From a bacterium (GTDB lineage: Bacteria; Patescibacteria; ABY1; BM507; VMTK01), in contig DAOWHZ010000025.1 of assembly GCA_030641105.1 (NCBI GenBank), positions 1 through 15,468 on the forward strand: a DNA stretch of 15,468 nucleotides, in the 5' to 3' direction. A program made the translations under genes and the position numbers. A model generated the notes under the pieces. The model saw nothing but the letters and a program-made list of their open reading frames with translations. It made no database searches and had not been told where the DNA came from. Positions 1-6,826 of this stretch are shown here, in pieces; within the stretch, counting starts at the first letter, position 1; every line of letters starts with the position of its first letter.

Positions 1-1077
1 ATTATAGTTTCCGCCTCGCATAATCCGCCGGAGTGGAACGGTTTTAAATTAACCAGAGAAAAAGCTATACCGATTAGCGGCGATACCGGCATGGATTTTT
101 TGAAAGAAAAAGTAATTAAAGGTAAATTTATGCCAATTCAAAGAATTGGCCGGGTTACAAAAAAGGATAATGTTATAACAGAACAAATGGGATATGATTT
201 TAACTTTGTTGATATAGATAAAATAAAATCCCTAAAAGTTGTGGTTGATCCGGCTAATGGTATGGGCGCGCAATATATTAAATCAATGTTTAATCGTTTG
301 CCGTGTGAACTTATTACTATAAATTTTGAACTTGATGGAACTTTTCCAGCCCATGAAGCTGATCCGATTAAAGAAAAAAATTTAGTTGATTTACAAAAAA
401 AAGTATCTGCAGAAAAAGCAGACTTAGGCATTGCTATTGATGGAGATGGCGATCGCATTTTTTTTATTGATGATCACGGCAAAACCATTAACCAGTCAAT
501 CATTCGCGGCATTCTGGCCATGATTTTTTTACGAGAAAAGCCTGGCGCAAAGATTTGCTATGACATTAGGCCGGGTAAAATCACCCGAGACATGATTGAA
601 CAATATGGCGGCATTCCTATTATTACTAAAGTCGGACATTCTTTAATTAAAGAACAAGCCATTAAAGAAAATGCTTACTTTGCCGGTGAATCTTCCGGCC
701 ATTTCTTTTTAAACATGGAGATTGGCTGTTTTGAAGTGCCAGTGATTATTATTTTAAAGCTTTTGCAAGAATTTTCAGAAAGCAACAAATCAGTCTCTGA
801 ATATATTAAACCGTATCAAAAGTATTATCATTCCGGAGAGATTAATTCTCAAATTGAAAAAAATTATGAAGATGTTTTTAAAGAAATTGAAAAAAAATAC
901 AGCGATGGCAAAATTAATAAACTTGATGGTATTACCGTAGAATATCCTGATTTCTGGTTTAATGTTCGTGGCTCCAATACTGAACCAAAACTACGGCTTA
1001 ATTTGGAAGCTAAAACAAAAGAGATAATGAGAGAAAAAAGAGATGAAGTTTTAGAAATAATTAGAGGTGTTAATTGA
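1..1077 (+). CDS. Phosphomannomutase/phosphoglucomutase, 5'-partial
   Basis: Alpha-D-phosphohexomutase, interconverting hexose 1- and 6-phosphates for cell-surface sugar precursors (family knowledge). The reading frame is open from base 1, so the gene starts outside the window and the ATG at 91 is internal. Codons 3-9 give VSASHNP, the catalytic phosphoserine loop, with Ser6 (window numbering) as the expected phosphorylated residue. The metal loop DGDGDR is at codons 147-152, the sugar-binding loop GESSGH at 229-234, and the C-terminal phosphate-binding RGSNTEPKLR at 323-332. All four active-site loops are therefore present and only the N-terminal part of domain 1 is missing. The stop is TGA or in-frame equivalent at 1075-1077. 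The family is certain; mannose versus glucose preference (ManB/AlgC-like versus Pgm) cannot be decided from the sequence. Confidence 0.95.
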   Translation: MIVSASHNPPEWNGFKLTREKAIPISGDTGMDFLKEKVIKGKFMPIQRIGRVTKKDNVITEQMGYDFNFVDIDKIKSLKVVVDPANGMGAQYIKSMFNRLPCELITINFELDGTFPAHEADPIKEKNLVDLQKKVSAEKADLGIAIDGDGDRIFFIDDHGKTINQSIIRGILAMIFLREKPGAKICYDIRPGKITRDMIEQYGGIPIITKVGHSLIKEQAIKENAYFAGESSGHFFLNMEIGCFEVPVIIILKLLQEFSESNKSVSEYIKPYQKYYHSGEINSQIEKNYEDVFKEIEKKYSDGKINKLDGITVEYPDFWFNVRGSNTEPKLRLNLEAKTKEIMREKRDEVLEIIRGVN

Positions 1078-1111
1078 ATTTGACAAATTTTTAAATATAA
1101 TTTAAAGTGTA

Positions 1112-1117
1112 TATAAT
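1112..1117 (+). promoter_or_regulatory. Candidate -10 box upstream of the tRNA-like gene
   Basis: A TATAAT at 1112-1117 lies 30 bases before the tRNA-like gene in a very AT-rich spacer. A TTGACA occurs at 1080-1085, but its distance to this box (26 bp) is too long for a normal sigma-70 pair. Another TATAAT at 1096-1101 is too close to it. The promoter is plausible by position only. Confidence 0.35.
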
Positions 1118-1146
1118 AAATGTTCTTTCTGAAAAACAATTTGTGT

Positions 1147-1299
1147 GGGGATGTAGCTCAGGCTGGGCAGAGCGACATAATGTTTGAGAGTTTGTTATTT
1201 TTTTCACTCTCCATAAAAATCAGAGATATTCACCGTCAGCTTGCGAGATAGTTGATTAAAATATTATGCAGGCCGGAGGTTCAAATCCTCCCATCTCCA
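1147..1299 (+). tRNA. tRNA-like gene (Ala-type acceptor) interrupted in the anticodon arm
   Basis: The acceptor stem GGGGATG (1147-1153) pairs with CATCTCC (1292-1298), with A1299 as discriminator. Position 3:70 is G:U, the hallmark of tRNA-Ala. The D arm is GCTC/GAGC (1156-1173). The T arm is GGAGG/CCTCC with loop TTCAAAT (1275-1291), and the variable loop is AGGCC (1270-1274). The anticodon arm should be 17 nt but spans 1175-1269, about 78 nt too long. Its base is a 6-bp stem, CATAAT (1176-1181) with ATTATG (1263-1268). Inside lies a hairpin GAGAGT/ACTCTC (1186-1191/1206-1211). Exact excision after G1182 to leave ATAT would read GAU (Ile), which conflicts with G3:U70. A possible Ala loop CTTGCGA (1240-1246) lies inside the insertion but has no stem. 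It may be an intron-bearing tRNA, a remnant of one, or a pseudogene. CCA is not encoded. Confidence 0.7.
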
Positions 1300-1320
1300 C
1301 CGCCTCGCTATAAGCAATAA

Positions 1321-1356
1321 GGTCTTTTTTGTAGAATTAAGGCCTTTTCTTTTTTG
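1321..1356 (+). terminator. Rho-independent terminator after the tRNA-like gene
   Basis: GGTCTT (1321-1326) pairs with AAGGCC (1339-1344), six pairs with one G:U. It is followed by a T-rich tract broken by a single C (1345-1355). It would end the tRNA-like transcript before the pilin gene. Confidence 0.6.
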
Positions 1357-1398
1357 TTAATTTTTGATAAAATAAAGGCATAGTTTAACTGTTTTTTT

Positions 1399-1701
1399 AT
1401 GCAAGAAACAATTTTACATTATTTAAAGATTACCGCGGAAGCGGCTGGTTTTGCAGAGCCCAAAAGTATTGCTGAAATTGTCGGCGCTATCATCGGCGCT
1501 TTTTTATCTTTTTTAGGCATAATTTTTTTATGTTTAATAATTTACGGCGGCTTTATCTGGATGACTTCAGGCGCCAATGAAACCAAAATTTTAAAAGCCA
1601 AGGAAATTTTAAGGAACGCGATTATTGGCTTAATCATCATAATAGCGTCTTATGCCATTACCTCTTTTGTTTTTCATTCCATATTACAAGCAACAAATTA
1701 A
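1399..1701 (+). CDS. T4SS-pilin-like two-helix membrane protein
   Basis: A 100-residue protein with two hydrophobic segments, about residues 27-55 and 74-95. They are separated by a short polar loop, TSGANETKILKAKEILRN. The pattern YGGFIWMTSG, then an AKEILRNAIIGLIII stretch, is typical of the small TrbC/VirB2-like pilin proteins (Mbov_0395-type, T4SS_pilin family) common in Patescibacteria. The family role is as a subunit of conjugation/type IV secretion-like pili or an envelope-spanning structure in the inner membrane. No secretion ATPase or other T4SS gene is adjacent, so the function is inferred from family resemblance alone. There is no Shine-Dalgarno before the ATG, only a T run, and no obvious cleavable signal peptide. 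Confidence 0.75.
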   Translation: MQETILHYLKITAEAAGFAEPKSIAEIVGAIIGAFLSFLGIIFLCLIIYGGFIWMTSGANETKILKAKEILRNAIIGLIIIIASYAITSFVFHSILQATN

Positions 1702-1745
1702 TTAGAAAGACAAAAAAATTTTGTCGTCTGTTTTCTGCTTTCTAA
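1702..1745. repeat. Nested inverted repeat between two genes
   Basis: GACAAAA (1709-1715) faces TTTTGTC (1719-1725) around three bases. An outer pair TTAGAAAG (1702-1709) and CTTTCTAA (1738-1745) encloses it, sharing one base. The structure fills nearly the whole 48-base spacer. It lacks a clean U tract, so it is more likely an mRNA hairpin or repeat remnant than a terminator. Confidence 0.5.
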
Positions 1746-1749
1746 AAAT

Positions 1750-2346
1750 ATGTTTAAATTCATTCGTTTTCTAAAATACAATACTCATCCCGCGCGCATT
1801 GAAAGCAAATGCCGCAGTTTGGTTTTATTGGGCTGTAATCAAGCTATGAGAATGTTTAAAAGCGAGGATATTAGAAAATTGCTTAAATTTGATCAAGTTG
1901 GCAGAACCGAGCAGGATCGTTTTTTTAATGAAATGACCGTAACCAATATTATTATGCTTTTGTTAATTTTGGATAAACAAATTATAGAGGCGGATGATCC
2001 GGAAAGAAAAGAACATTTGAAAGCGCTGAGGGAACAAGCGCCGAAATTTTTTAATGCATTTTTAAAAAGGATTGGCATACCTAAAAAATATGCTAAAATT
2101 TGGCAGAAATTGGTTGATTTGCGTTATGACGAGTATGATAGAGATGTGATAGAATGGCGGGGCGCTTTAATGGATGTTAATTATGAAGTTGCTACAGAAA
2201 AATCATTTATGATTTTTCAAACCATGGCTTTTGGTTTGTATCATCATTTGCGCCGGGGCAAAGTTGATCCTAAAGACGAACTTTTTAAACGGGTTCAAGG
2301 ATTTTTATTGCCGGTTTATAAAGGGTTGATGAAGAAGATTGGGTGA
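1750..2346 (+). CDS. Uncharacterised helical protein
   Basis: A 198-residue protein that I do not recognise. It is charged and predicted mostly alpha-helical, with no signal peptide and no convincing membrane segment. One hydrophobic stretch, TNIIMLLLILDK, lies near residues 65-76. Two cysteines sit near the N terminus (CRSLVLLGC, about residues 21-29). Basic and acidic patches alternate (DDPERKEHLKALREQ), and the C terminus is basic (GLMKKIG). It follows the pilin-like gene by 48 bases on the same strand and may be co-transcribed. The ATG at 1750 has no Shine-Dalgarno, like most large genes here. The uninterrupted frame and biased codon use support a real gene. Confidence 0.75.
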   Translation: MFKFIRFLKYNTHPARIESKCRSLVLLGCNQAMRMFKSEDIRKLLKFDQVGRTEQDRFFNEMTVTNIIMLLLILDKQIIEADDPERKEHLKALREQAPKFFNAFLKRIGIPKKYAKIWQKLVDLRYDEYDRDVIEWRGALMDVNYEVATEKSFMIFQTMAFGLYHHLRRGKVDPKDELFKRVQGFLLPVYKGLMKKIG

Positions 2347-2352
2347 TTTTCA

Positions 2353-2373
2353 CGTAACGTGTAACGCGTAACT
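2353..2373. repeat. Tandem 7-mer (CGTAACG-type) x3
   Basis: Three 7-base units, CGTAACG, TGTAACG and CGTAACT, lie head to tail just after a stop codon. The same word occurs as its complement in a perfect triplet at 15093-15115. Confidence 0.7.
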
Positions 2374-2409
2374 CATAACATAAAATATATCAGTTGATTT
2401 AATATAGGT

Positions 2410-2562
2410 TGAATTACAAAACAGTCTTTTATTTTGTCATTTCGAACGGAGCGATAGCGGAGAGAGAAATCCCTTAAACTTGGTTTTTGAGCTATTTATG
2501 GTTAAGGGATTCCTCGCCTGCGGGCTCGGAATGACAAAAAGATGGCATTTCGTAATTTAAAG
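2410..2562. repeat. Long imperfect inverted repeat in spacer
   Basis: The arms TTTTGTCATTTCGA (from 2432) and TCGGAATGACAAAA (ending near 2539) are inverted copies with one mismatch. AAATCCCTTAA and TTAAGGGATT form an inner pair (about 2467-2511). Weaker complementarity outside (GAATTACAAAACAGTC against the stretch ending TTTCGTAATTT) extends the structure. It occupies most of the 254-base gap before the lamin-tail gene. The GTCATTCCG-type words recur in the palindromic insertion at 4594-4650. Possible roles are a small non-autonomous mobile element or a transcript-end hairpin. Confidence 0.7.
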
Positions 2563-2600
2563 AATATAGTAATTATATATTTTGAAATAATAATTAAGCT

Positions 2601-5600
2601 ATGATAAAACAAGGAGTAAAATTTGTTTTAATCCTGTTATTTATATGCGCAGGATTTTTTTGTTTTGGAAAAAATTGCTGGGCGGTTAGCGCTGGTGATG
2701 TGGTGATTAGCGAAATTCAAATTGGCGGGGATAGCGTTTACGATGAGTTTATAGAATTATATAATCCTACAGATGTGGAAATCGATTTAGAGGAGTGGGA
2801 CTTGAAGAGAAAAACAAGTAGCGGAAGTGAAAGTAATATGCTAAATAACATTGAAGGCATAATTCCAGCTTATGGATATTTTTTGATTGTTCCGCGCGCA
2901 CAATGCGGAGACAGTAGTGATAAAAATTGTTATAAGGGATTAGTTCCTGCTGACGATGAATATACAACAAAAAGTTATTTATCAAAAAATAATACAGTTT
3001 TATTATATGATAATAATGGAATTTTAATTGATAAAGTTGGATGGGGAGAAGCGGGCGACTTTGAAAGCGAAGTTATAATAGATAATCCGGAAAATAATCA
3101 GAGCATAGAAAGAATAAATATTAACGGCGTTATTCAAGACACGAATAACAATAAAAATGATTTTGTTTTGCGAGATAATCCATATCCGCAAAATTCAAAT
3201 AGTCTACCTGAACAACCGAGTGATGAGATTAGTAATGGTAATGGTGATGACAGTAATAATGGGATAGATGATGGCGAGGACGAAGAGGATAATGAGCAGC
3301 AAGGAGAACAGGAACAGGAAGAAGACGAAGATGTTGGTGAAGCACCAAGCAAAATTATTATTACAAATAAACTTGGTGATATTGTAATTAATGAATTTGT
3401 TAGTGATCCGGCAGATGAAGATGTGGAATGGATAGAATTATATAACACGACAAGTAAAGAAATTAATTTAGATGGCTGGACAATTAAAGAAGGCAGTGGC
3501 GCCAAGACAACTTTAGAAGGAATTTTGGCTGGCAGTGGAGAAGGTAAGTTTATGATTATAGAAAAACCAAAAGGCAATTTAAATAATAAAGGTGATATAA
3601 TTATTTTAAGAGATGATCACGGTACATTGATTGACCAAGTAACCTATGGTAATTGGGACGACGGTAATACTAATAATAATGCGCCAGTGACTGGTGATCC
3701 ATATAGTGTGGCGCGCAAGTTTGACGGGCAAAATAGTTTTAATAATGCTAATGATTTTGTTGTTACCACTACCTTAACCAAGGGCACAAGCAATATAATA
3801 ACTAAGACCGAGGAAGAACAGGAATTGGCTGACGAAATCAGCGCGAAGGAAAAAGCATTGTATGATTATAGTAATGACATAATTATTAGCGAAGTTTTTC
3901 CTAATCCGCTTGGCAGTGACAGCGAAGATGAATTTATTGAGTTGTATAATAAGAGCGAAAGGGATGTGAATTTGTTAGGATGGAGATTAGGGGATGAAAG
4001 TAAAAAGAAGTATAAAATCGCTAATTTAAGCGAATTTGAAGCAAGTACAGTGAATGCTATTATTAAAGCTGGTGGATATTTGGTAGTGTATCGCAGTGAA
4101 AGTAAAATTGCTTTGAATAATGGAAGTGATAGCGTAAAATTGTATCAGCCGTTGAAAGATGAGCCGTTACAGGTTGTTAAATATGAAAAGTCAATTGAGG
4201 GCTGGTCATATAATTTTGAAGGCGAAACGTCGACGTTTCGCCTTCAAAATTATAATTATGTTTGGAGTGAAATTGTAACGCCAGGAGCGGTTAATGAAAT
4301 AAAAACAATTAATCATCCGCCAATTGTGGATTTTGATTGCCCGGAAGAAATATTAGTTGGCGCGCCAACACTATTTGATAGTTCTGATACAGTTGATGAG
4401 GATGGAGATGAATTAAAATTCAGTTGGGATTTTGGAGATGGCTTTACTAATAAATTAGCAAATCCTGAACATACATTTTTTAAACAAGGCGCTTATACTG
4501 TGAAATTAACTGTGAGTGATGGGGAGAATGAGGTTGAGAAGGAGAAAATTGTGAAAGTGGTGAGTGATTTAAATATGGATGGTGCGGAAACTACGGGATT
4601 GCTTCGTCATTCCGTTCCGCTGTCGCTCCACTCCATTCCTCGCAATGACAATGTAGTAATTAATGAATTTTTGCCAAACCCGGAAGGCGCTGACGCAGAG
4701 GGAGAATTTATTGAATTATATAATCAAGGCAATGCCGATGTTAATTTAATAAACTGGAAAGTTGATGACAGTGAAGGAGGCAGTAAGCCATATAGTTTTG
4801 ATCTTGATTTGTGGCTTAACAGTGGAATGTATTATGTGCTGGACAGGGAAGAAAGCGGTTTGGCTTTAAATAATACCACGGATGCGGTTCGTTTGTTTAA
4901 TAATTTTAATGAGTTAATTGAGGAGATTGAATATGAAGCAGTGGTTGAGGGCGAAGCTTATGCGCGAGGTAAAAATGGTAAGTGGTTTTGGACAACTGTA
5001 ATAACTCCGGGTGAGGAAAATGTTATATCAGTTGCAGATAGTCGTGAATCAAAAGTAATTGTAAAATCAGCAAGTTATAGCAAAAATACTAAAAAAGTAA
5101 AGCAAATTGTTGAGACGACTTTAGAGAAAATAAGTGAATGTGAAGTTGGCGATTTAGTTAAAGTGGCTGGTATAGTAGCGGTTAAACCAGGCGTTTTAGG
5201 TTCGCAGTATTTTTACATTGTTGGCTCTGCAGGTATTCAAGTTTATAATTATAAGAAAGATTTTCCTAATCTAAAAGTTGGTGATTATATTGAAGTGCAG
5301 GGCGAATTAAGCGTTAGTTCTGGTGAGCTGCGGCTTAAAACCAAAATTCAAGATGATTTTAAAATTATTGAACATAGGGAGCCGCCAATTGCTAATGAAG
5401 CAAGTTGCGAGCAAGTTGATGAAAAATATGTCGGCCAATTAATTTCTGTGACTGGCGAAGTAGTTGAAAGAAAAAGTTCAATTGTTTACCTTGATGACGG
5501 CACTGATGAAGTTATTGTTTATCTTAAAAAATCAACTGGCATAAATCCAAAGTCCATTAAAGAAGGAGAAATAGTTGCTGTTACTGGTTTGGTTGGCAGG

Positions 5601-5834
5601 ACAAAGTCCGGCATCAGGATTATGCCTCGTTCCAGCAATGATATTATTAAGAAAGACCCGCAAAGCCATAGCGGTGAAGTGAGCCAGGTTTTAGGCGAAG
5701 TGGCTGTTAGTGATGTTTGGGAGATTGCGCAACGGGATAAGAAAATAGAGTTGTTTAAGTATTTGTTGATATTGGCTGGCGGCGTTATTGTAGTGTTGGG
5801 CGGATTGTTGGTGAAAGGGGTCAGGAGAGGTTAG
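2601..5834 (+). CDS. Large surface protein: lamin-tail, PKD and OB-like domains with C-terminal anchor
   Basis: A 1077-residue exported protein. Residues 1-31 form a signal peptide with a hydrophobic core and likely cleavage after VSA. Four lamin-tail-like domains begin with V-[IV]-[SN]-E...FIELYN motifs near residues 34, 260, 426 and 684. An acidic Asp/Glu/Asn linker covers about 205-248. A PKD domain spans about 571-655 (DEDGDELKFSWDFGDG). Two OB-like segments lie near 845-930 (VGDYIEVQGEL) and 943-1025 (VGQLISVTGEV). A membrane helix at about 1051-1070 ends in basic residues, so the protein is probably anchored with its bulk outside. Lamin-tail plus OB architecture is known from secreted nucleases and DNA-handling proteins, but no nuclease domain is visible, so adhesion or DNA binding is inference. 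Two palindromic insertions lie in frame at residues 537-551 and 665-683, beside domain boundaries. There is no Shine-Dalgarno. Confidence 0.88.
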   Translation: MIKQGVKFVLILLFICAGFFCFGKNCWAVSAGDVVISEIQIGGDSVYDEFIELYNPTDVEIDLEEWDLKRKTSSGSESNMLNNIEGIIPAYGYFLIVPRAQCGDSSDKNCYKGLVPADDEYTTKSYLSKNNTVLLYDNNGILIDKVGWGEAGDFESEVIIDNPENNQSIERININGVIQDTNNNKNDFVLRDNPYPQNSNSLPEQPSDEISNGNGDDSNNGIDDGEDEEDNEQQGEQEQEEDEDVGEAPSKIIITNKLGDIVINEFVSDPADEDVEWIELYNTTSKEINLDGWTIKEGSGAKTTLEGILAGSGEGKFMIIEKPKGNLNNKGDIIILRDDHGTLIDQVTYGNWDDGNTNNNAPVTGDPYSVARKFDGQNSFNNANDFVVTTTLTKGTSNIITKTEEEQELADEISAKEKALYDYSNDIIISEVFPNPLGSDSEDEFIELYNKSERDVNLLGWRLGDESKKKYKIANLSEFEASTVNAIIKAGGYLVVYRSESKIALNNGSDSVKLYQPLKDEPLQVVKYEKSIEGWSYNFEGETSTFRLQNYNYVWSEIVTPGAVNEIKTINHPPIVDFDCPEEILVGAPTLFDSSDTVDEDGDELKFSWDFGDGFTNKLANPEHTFFKQGAYTVKLTVSDGENEVEKEKIVKVVSDLNMDGAETTGLLRHSVPLSLHSIPRNDNVVINEFLPNPEGADAEGEFIELYNQGNADVNLINWKVDDSEGGSKPYSFDLDLWLNSGMYYVLDREESGLALNNTTDAVRLFNNFNELIEEIEYEAVVEGEAYARGKNGKWFWTTVITPGEENVISVADSRESKVIVKSASYSKNTKKVKQIVETTLEKISECEVGDLVKVAGIVAVKPGVLGSQYFYIVGSAGIQVYNYKKDFPNLKVGDYIEVQGELSVSSGELRLKTKIQDDFKIIEHREPPIANEASCEQVDEKYVGQLISVTGEVVERKSSIVYLDDGTDEVIVYLKKSTGINPKSIKEGEIVAVTGLVGRTKSGIRIMPRSSNDIIKKDPQSHSGEVSQVLGEVAVSDVWEIAQRDKKIELFKYLLILAGGVIVVLGGLLVKGVRRG
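4209..4254. repeat. Perfect 46-bp palindrome inside the lamin-tail gene
   Basis: Two 23-base arms are exact reverse complements with no spacer, centred on GTCGAC at 4229-4234. The palindrome encodes residues near 537-551 (YNFEGETSTFRLQNY) and leaves the frame open. It falls late in the third lamin-tail domain. There the protein is several residues longer than the matching part of the fourth domain, between VEG/IEG and the W..(T/S)..TPG motif. It looks like an inserted palindromic element or a local inverted duplication. An assembly or amplification fold-back cannot be excluded. Confidence 0.9.
4594..4650. repeat. In-frame palindromic repeat insertion in the PKD to lamin-tail linker
   Basis: The segment carries GGGATTGCTTCGTCATTCCG and, further on, CATTCCTCGCAATGACA. 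The ATTGC...TCATT and GCAATGAC blocks are inverted relatives of one another and of the GTCATTCCG-type arms in the spacer repeat at 2410-2562. It encodes about residues 665-683 (GLLRHSVPLSLHSIPRND). This stretch has a different composition from the surrounding acidic, Ser/Asn-rich protein and sits exactly between the PKD domain and the fourth lamin-tail domain. Confidence 0.7.
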
Positions 5835-5957
5835 AATGCTGGATATTATAAGAATTTGATGCAATATTAATTAGCACTATAATTAAAATACTGTTTAATT
5901 TTAGTACAAACATCTAAAATTAATGTATAATAAGCTAAATTTAAAAGATCTAAAGAA

Positions 5958-5989
5958 AAAAGGCAGATCCGTTCAAGGTTCTGCCTTTT
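5958..5989. terminator. Bidirectional terminator between convergent genes
   Basis: AAAAGGCAGA (5958-5967) pairs with TCTGCCTTTT (5980-5989), with inner pairs TCC/GGT allowing a mismatch. On the minus strand the stem is followed by further T residues (TTTTTTCTTT), giving a strong signal for the zinc-ribbon operon. On the plus strand the T tract is short and broken by GG, so termination of the lamin-tail gene may be weaker. Confidence 0.8.
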
Positions 5990-6002
5990 GGTTTGTTAAA
6001 CT

Positions 6003-6437
6003 TTATTTCCCTCCTTTTGCTTTTTTTATTATCTCCACATAATCCGGATGTTTTTGCCAGAATTCTTTCTCGGCAATCTTTTCCGCCTGCTTTTGAAATT
6101 TAATGCATTTGTGTCCTATTAATATGCTAAGACAAAAACAGAATAAAAAAATACCGCTTGCTTCTAAGAAAGATGCACTTAAAAATATAGGTGATATGCA
6201 TCCAAAGATAATTATCAAACCAATCAAACCTGACAATAAAACAAATCTCCACATTTTCCTTTCCTTTATTATATAATCCCATTTTAAGTCATCAATCTTT
6301 TGCAATTTTGTTTCACAAACTAGTCTTCCGATTAATTCCATCTGTCCGCACTCTGGACATTTTTCTTTTAATTTTGTTCCGCAATTACTGCAAAATTTCC
6401 CTTGCTGATTTTCACTTTCGCATTTTGTACATTTCAT
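6003..6437 (-). CDS. Zinc-ribbon membrane protein
   Basis: A 144-residue protein starting at MKCTKC. That start is chosen because GGGAGGAG lies directly upstream; an in-frame ATG six codons earlier would place the Shine-Dalgarno inside the gene. The N-terminal zinc ribbon has CxxC at residues 3-6 and 16-19. A second CPEC (27-30) starts another ribbon whose partner half keeps only one Cys (LVCETK), so it is degenerate. Two hydrophobic segments follow (about 63-84 and 88-108), then a charged C-terminal tail with KQAEKIAEKEFWQKHPDY. The likely topology is cytoplasmic ribbon, membrane hairpin, cytoplasmic tail. It contains LKWDY just before the first membrane segment, shared with the small protein encoded upstream. 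Function unknown; zinc-ribbon membrane proteins often act in stress responses or as adaptors. Confidence 0.75.
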   Translation of the reverse strand: MKCTKCESENQQGKFCSNCGTKLKEKCPECGQMELIGRLVCETKLQKIDDLKWDYIIKERKMWRFVLLSGLIGLIIIFGCISPIFLSASFLEASGIFLFCFCLSILIGHKCIKFQKQAEKIAEKEFWQKHPDYVEIIKKAKGGK

Positions 6438-6441
6438 GGCG

Positions 6442-6449
6442 CTCCTCCC
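6442..6449 (-). promoter_or_regulatory. Strong Shine-Dalgarno that decides the zinc-ribbon start
   Basis: GGGAGGAG reads on the minus strand four bases before the ATG at 6437. It complements the CCUCC anti-Shine-Dalgarno retained at the 16S 3' end in this window. It is one of few clear ribosome-binding sites in the region. Confidence 0.85.
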
Positions 6450-6460
6450 TATCATTATTT

Positions 6461-6646
6461 TTATAATTTGTTGTTTATTTTCTTAAACACAGAAATTAAA
6501 ATAATTATAAATAATACTTCCACAATAATAAAAATTATAGGATTGTCTTGAAAATATACAGCTATAATTACAGCTCCTATTACAAAAATAATGAGTTCAA
6601 TAATGTCCAGTATTAATATTTTTTTTCCAGTTTTTCGTAATCCCAT
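6461..6646 (-). CDS. Small two-helix membrane protein, probably the -1 frame part of a longer gene
   Basis: The open frame from 6646 encodes 61 residues with two hydrophobic segments (about 10-31 and 36-53) and a basic C terminus, KKINNKL. No Shine-Dalgarno precedes this ATG. The good ribosome site GGGGGG lies before another ATG at 6666, in the neighbouring frame. Joining that 17-codon frame to this one by a -1 shift at the A8 run (6619-6626) gives about 68 residues starting MNKNKLKWDYEKLEKK. It then matches the LKWDY-plus-membrane layout of the downstream zinc-ribbon protein. The pair is separated by 23 bases and is probably one operon. The gene may use programmed -1 frameshifting, be truly frameshifted, or carry a homopolymer sequencing error. 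Confidence 0.6.
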   Translation of the reverse strand: MGLRKTGKKILILDIIELIIFVIGAVIIAVYFQDNPIIFIIVEVLFIIILISVFKKINNKL

Positions 6647-6666
6647 TTTAATTTATTTTTATTCAT
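6613..6666 (-). CDS. 17-codon ORF with Shine-Dalgarno, likely N terminus of the membrane protein
   Basis: The ORF is ATG at 6666 to TAA at 6613-6615, encoding MNKNKLKWDYEKLEKKY. A GGGGGG run about nine bases upstream (6671-6680 on the plus strand as CCCCCC) fits a ribosome site. The stop follows immediately after eight A residues. LKWDY is repeated exactly in the downstream zinc-ribbon protein, supporting translation in this frame. It is either the true start of the 6461-6646 protein (frameshift needed) or a leader peptide. Confidence 0.5.
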   Translation of the reverse strand: MNKNKLKWDYEKLEKKY

Positions 6667-6728
6667 TTACTTCACCCCCCTTACTTTAATTGTCAAAGAT
6701 CATTTAATTATTCTTAATAGAATATTAT

Positions 6729-6757
6729 ATCATAAAAAGAAATTACAAAAATGTCAA
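6729..6757 (-). promoter_or_regulatory. Sigma-70 type promoter of the minus-strand operon
   Basis: On the minus strand TTGACA (6757-6752) is followed after exactly 17 bp by TATGAT (6734-6729). Predicted transcription starts near 6722, leaving a leader of about 56 bases before the ATG at 6666. It diverges from the promoter at 6827. Confidence 0.7.
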
Positions 6758-6826
6758 TAATATTATTATAGTAAATGCTTTTAAATAGCTAAAATAAAAG
6801 ATTTTTATATTTATTCATCAAAAATA

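Noticed and set aside
1175..1269. Complete group I intron in the tRNA
   Set aside because: About 78 nt cannot hold the P3-P9 core, and no P/Q/R/S-like core motif is visible; only a P1-like pairing is present.
1147..1299. tmRNA reading of the interrupted tRNA
   Set aside because: The acceptor end CTCCACC resembles tmRNA, but the D arm is a full canonical tRNA arm and the length is far too short for a tag frame and pseudoknots.
3134..3577. 147-codon open frame on the minus strand inside the lamin-tail gene
   Set aside because: It is a low-complexity Ser/Leu/Pro shadow of the acidic linker, with no start signal.
6438..6455. Upstream ATG for the zinc-ribbon protein
   Set aside because: The strong Shine-Dalgarno falls after it and points to the ATG at 6437.
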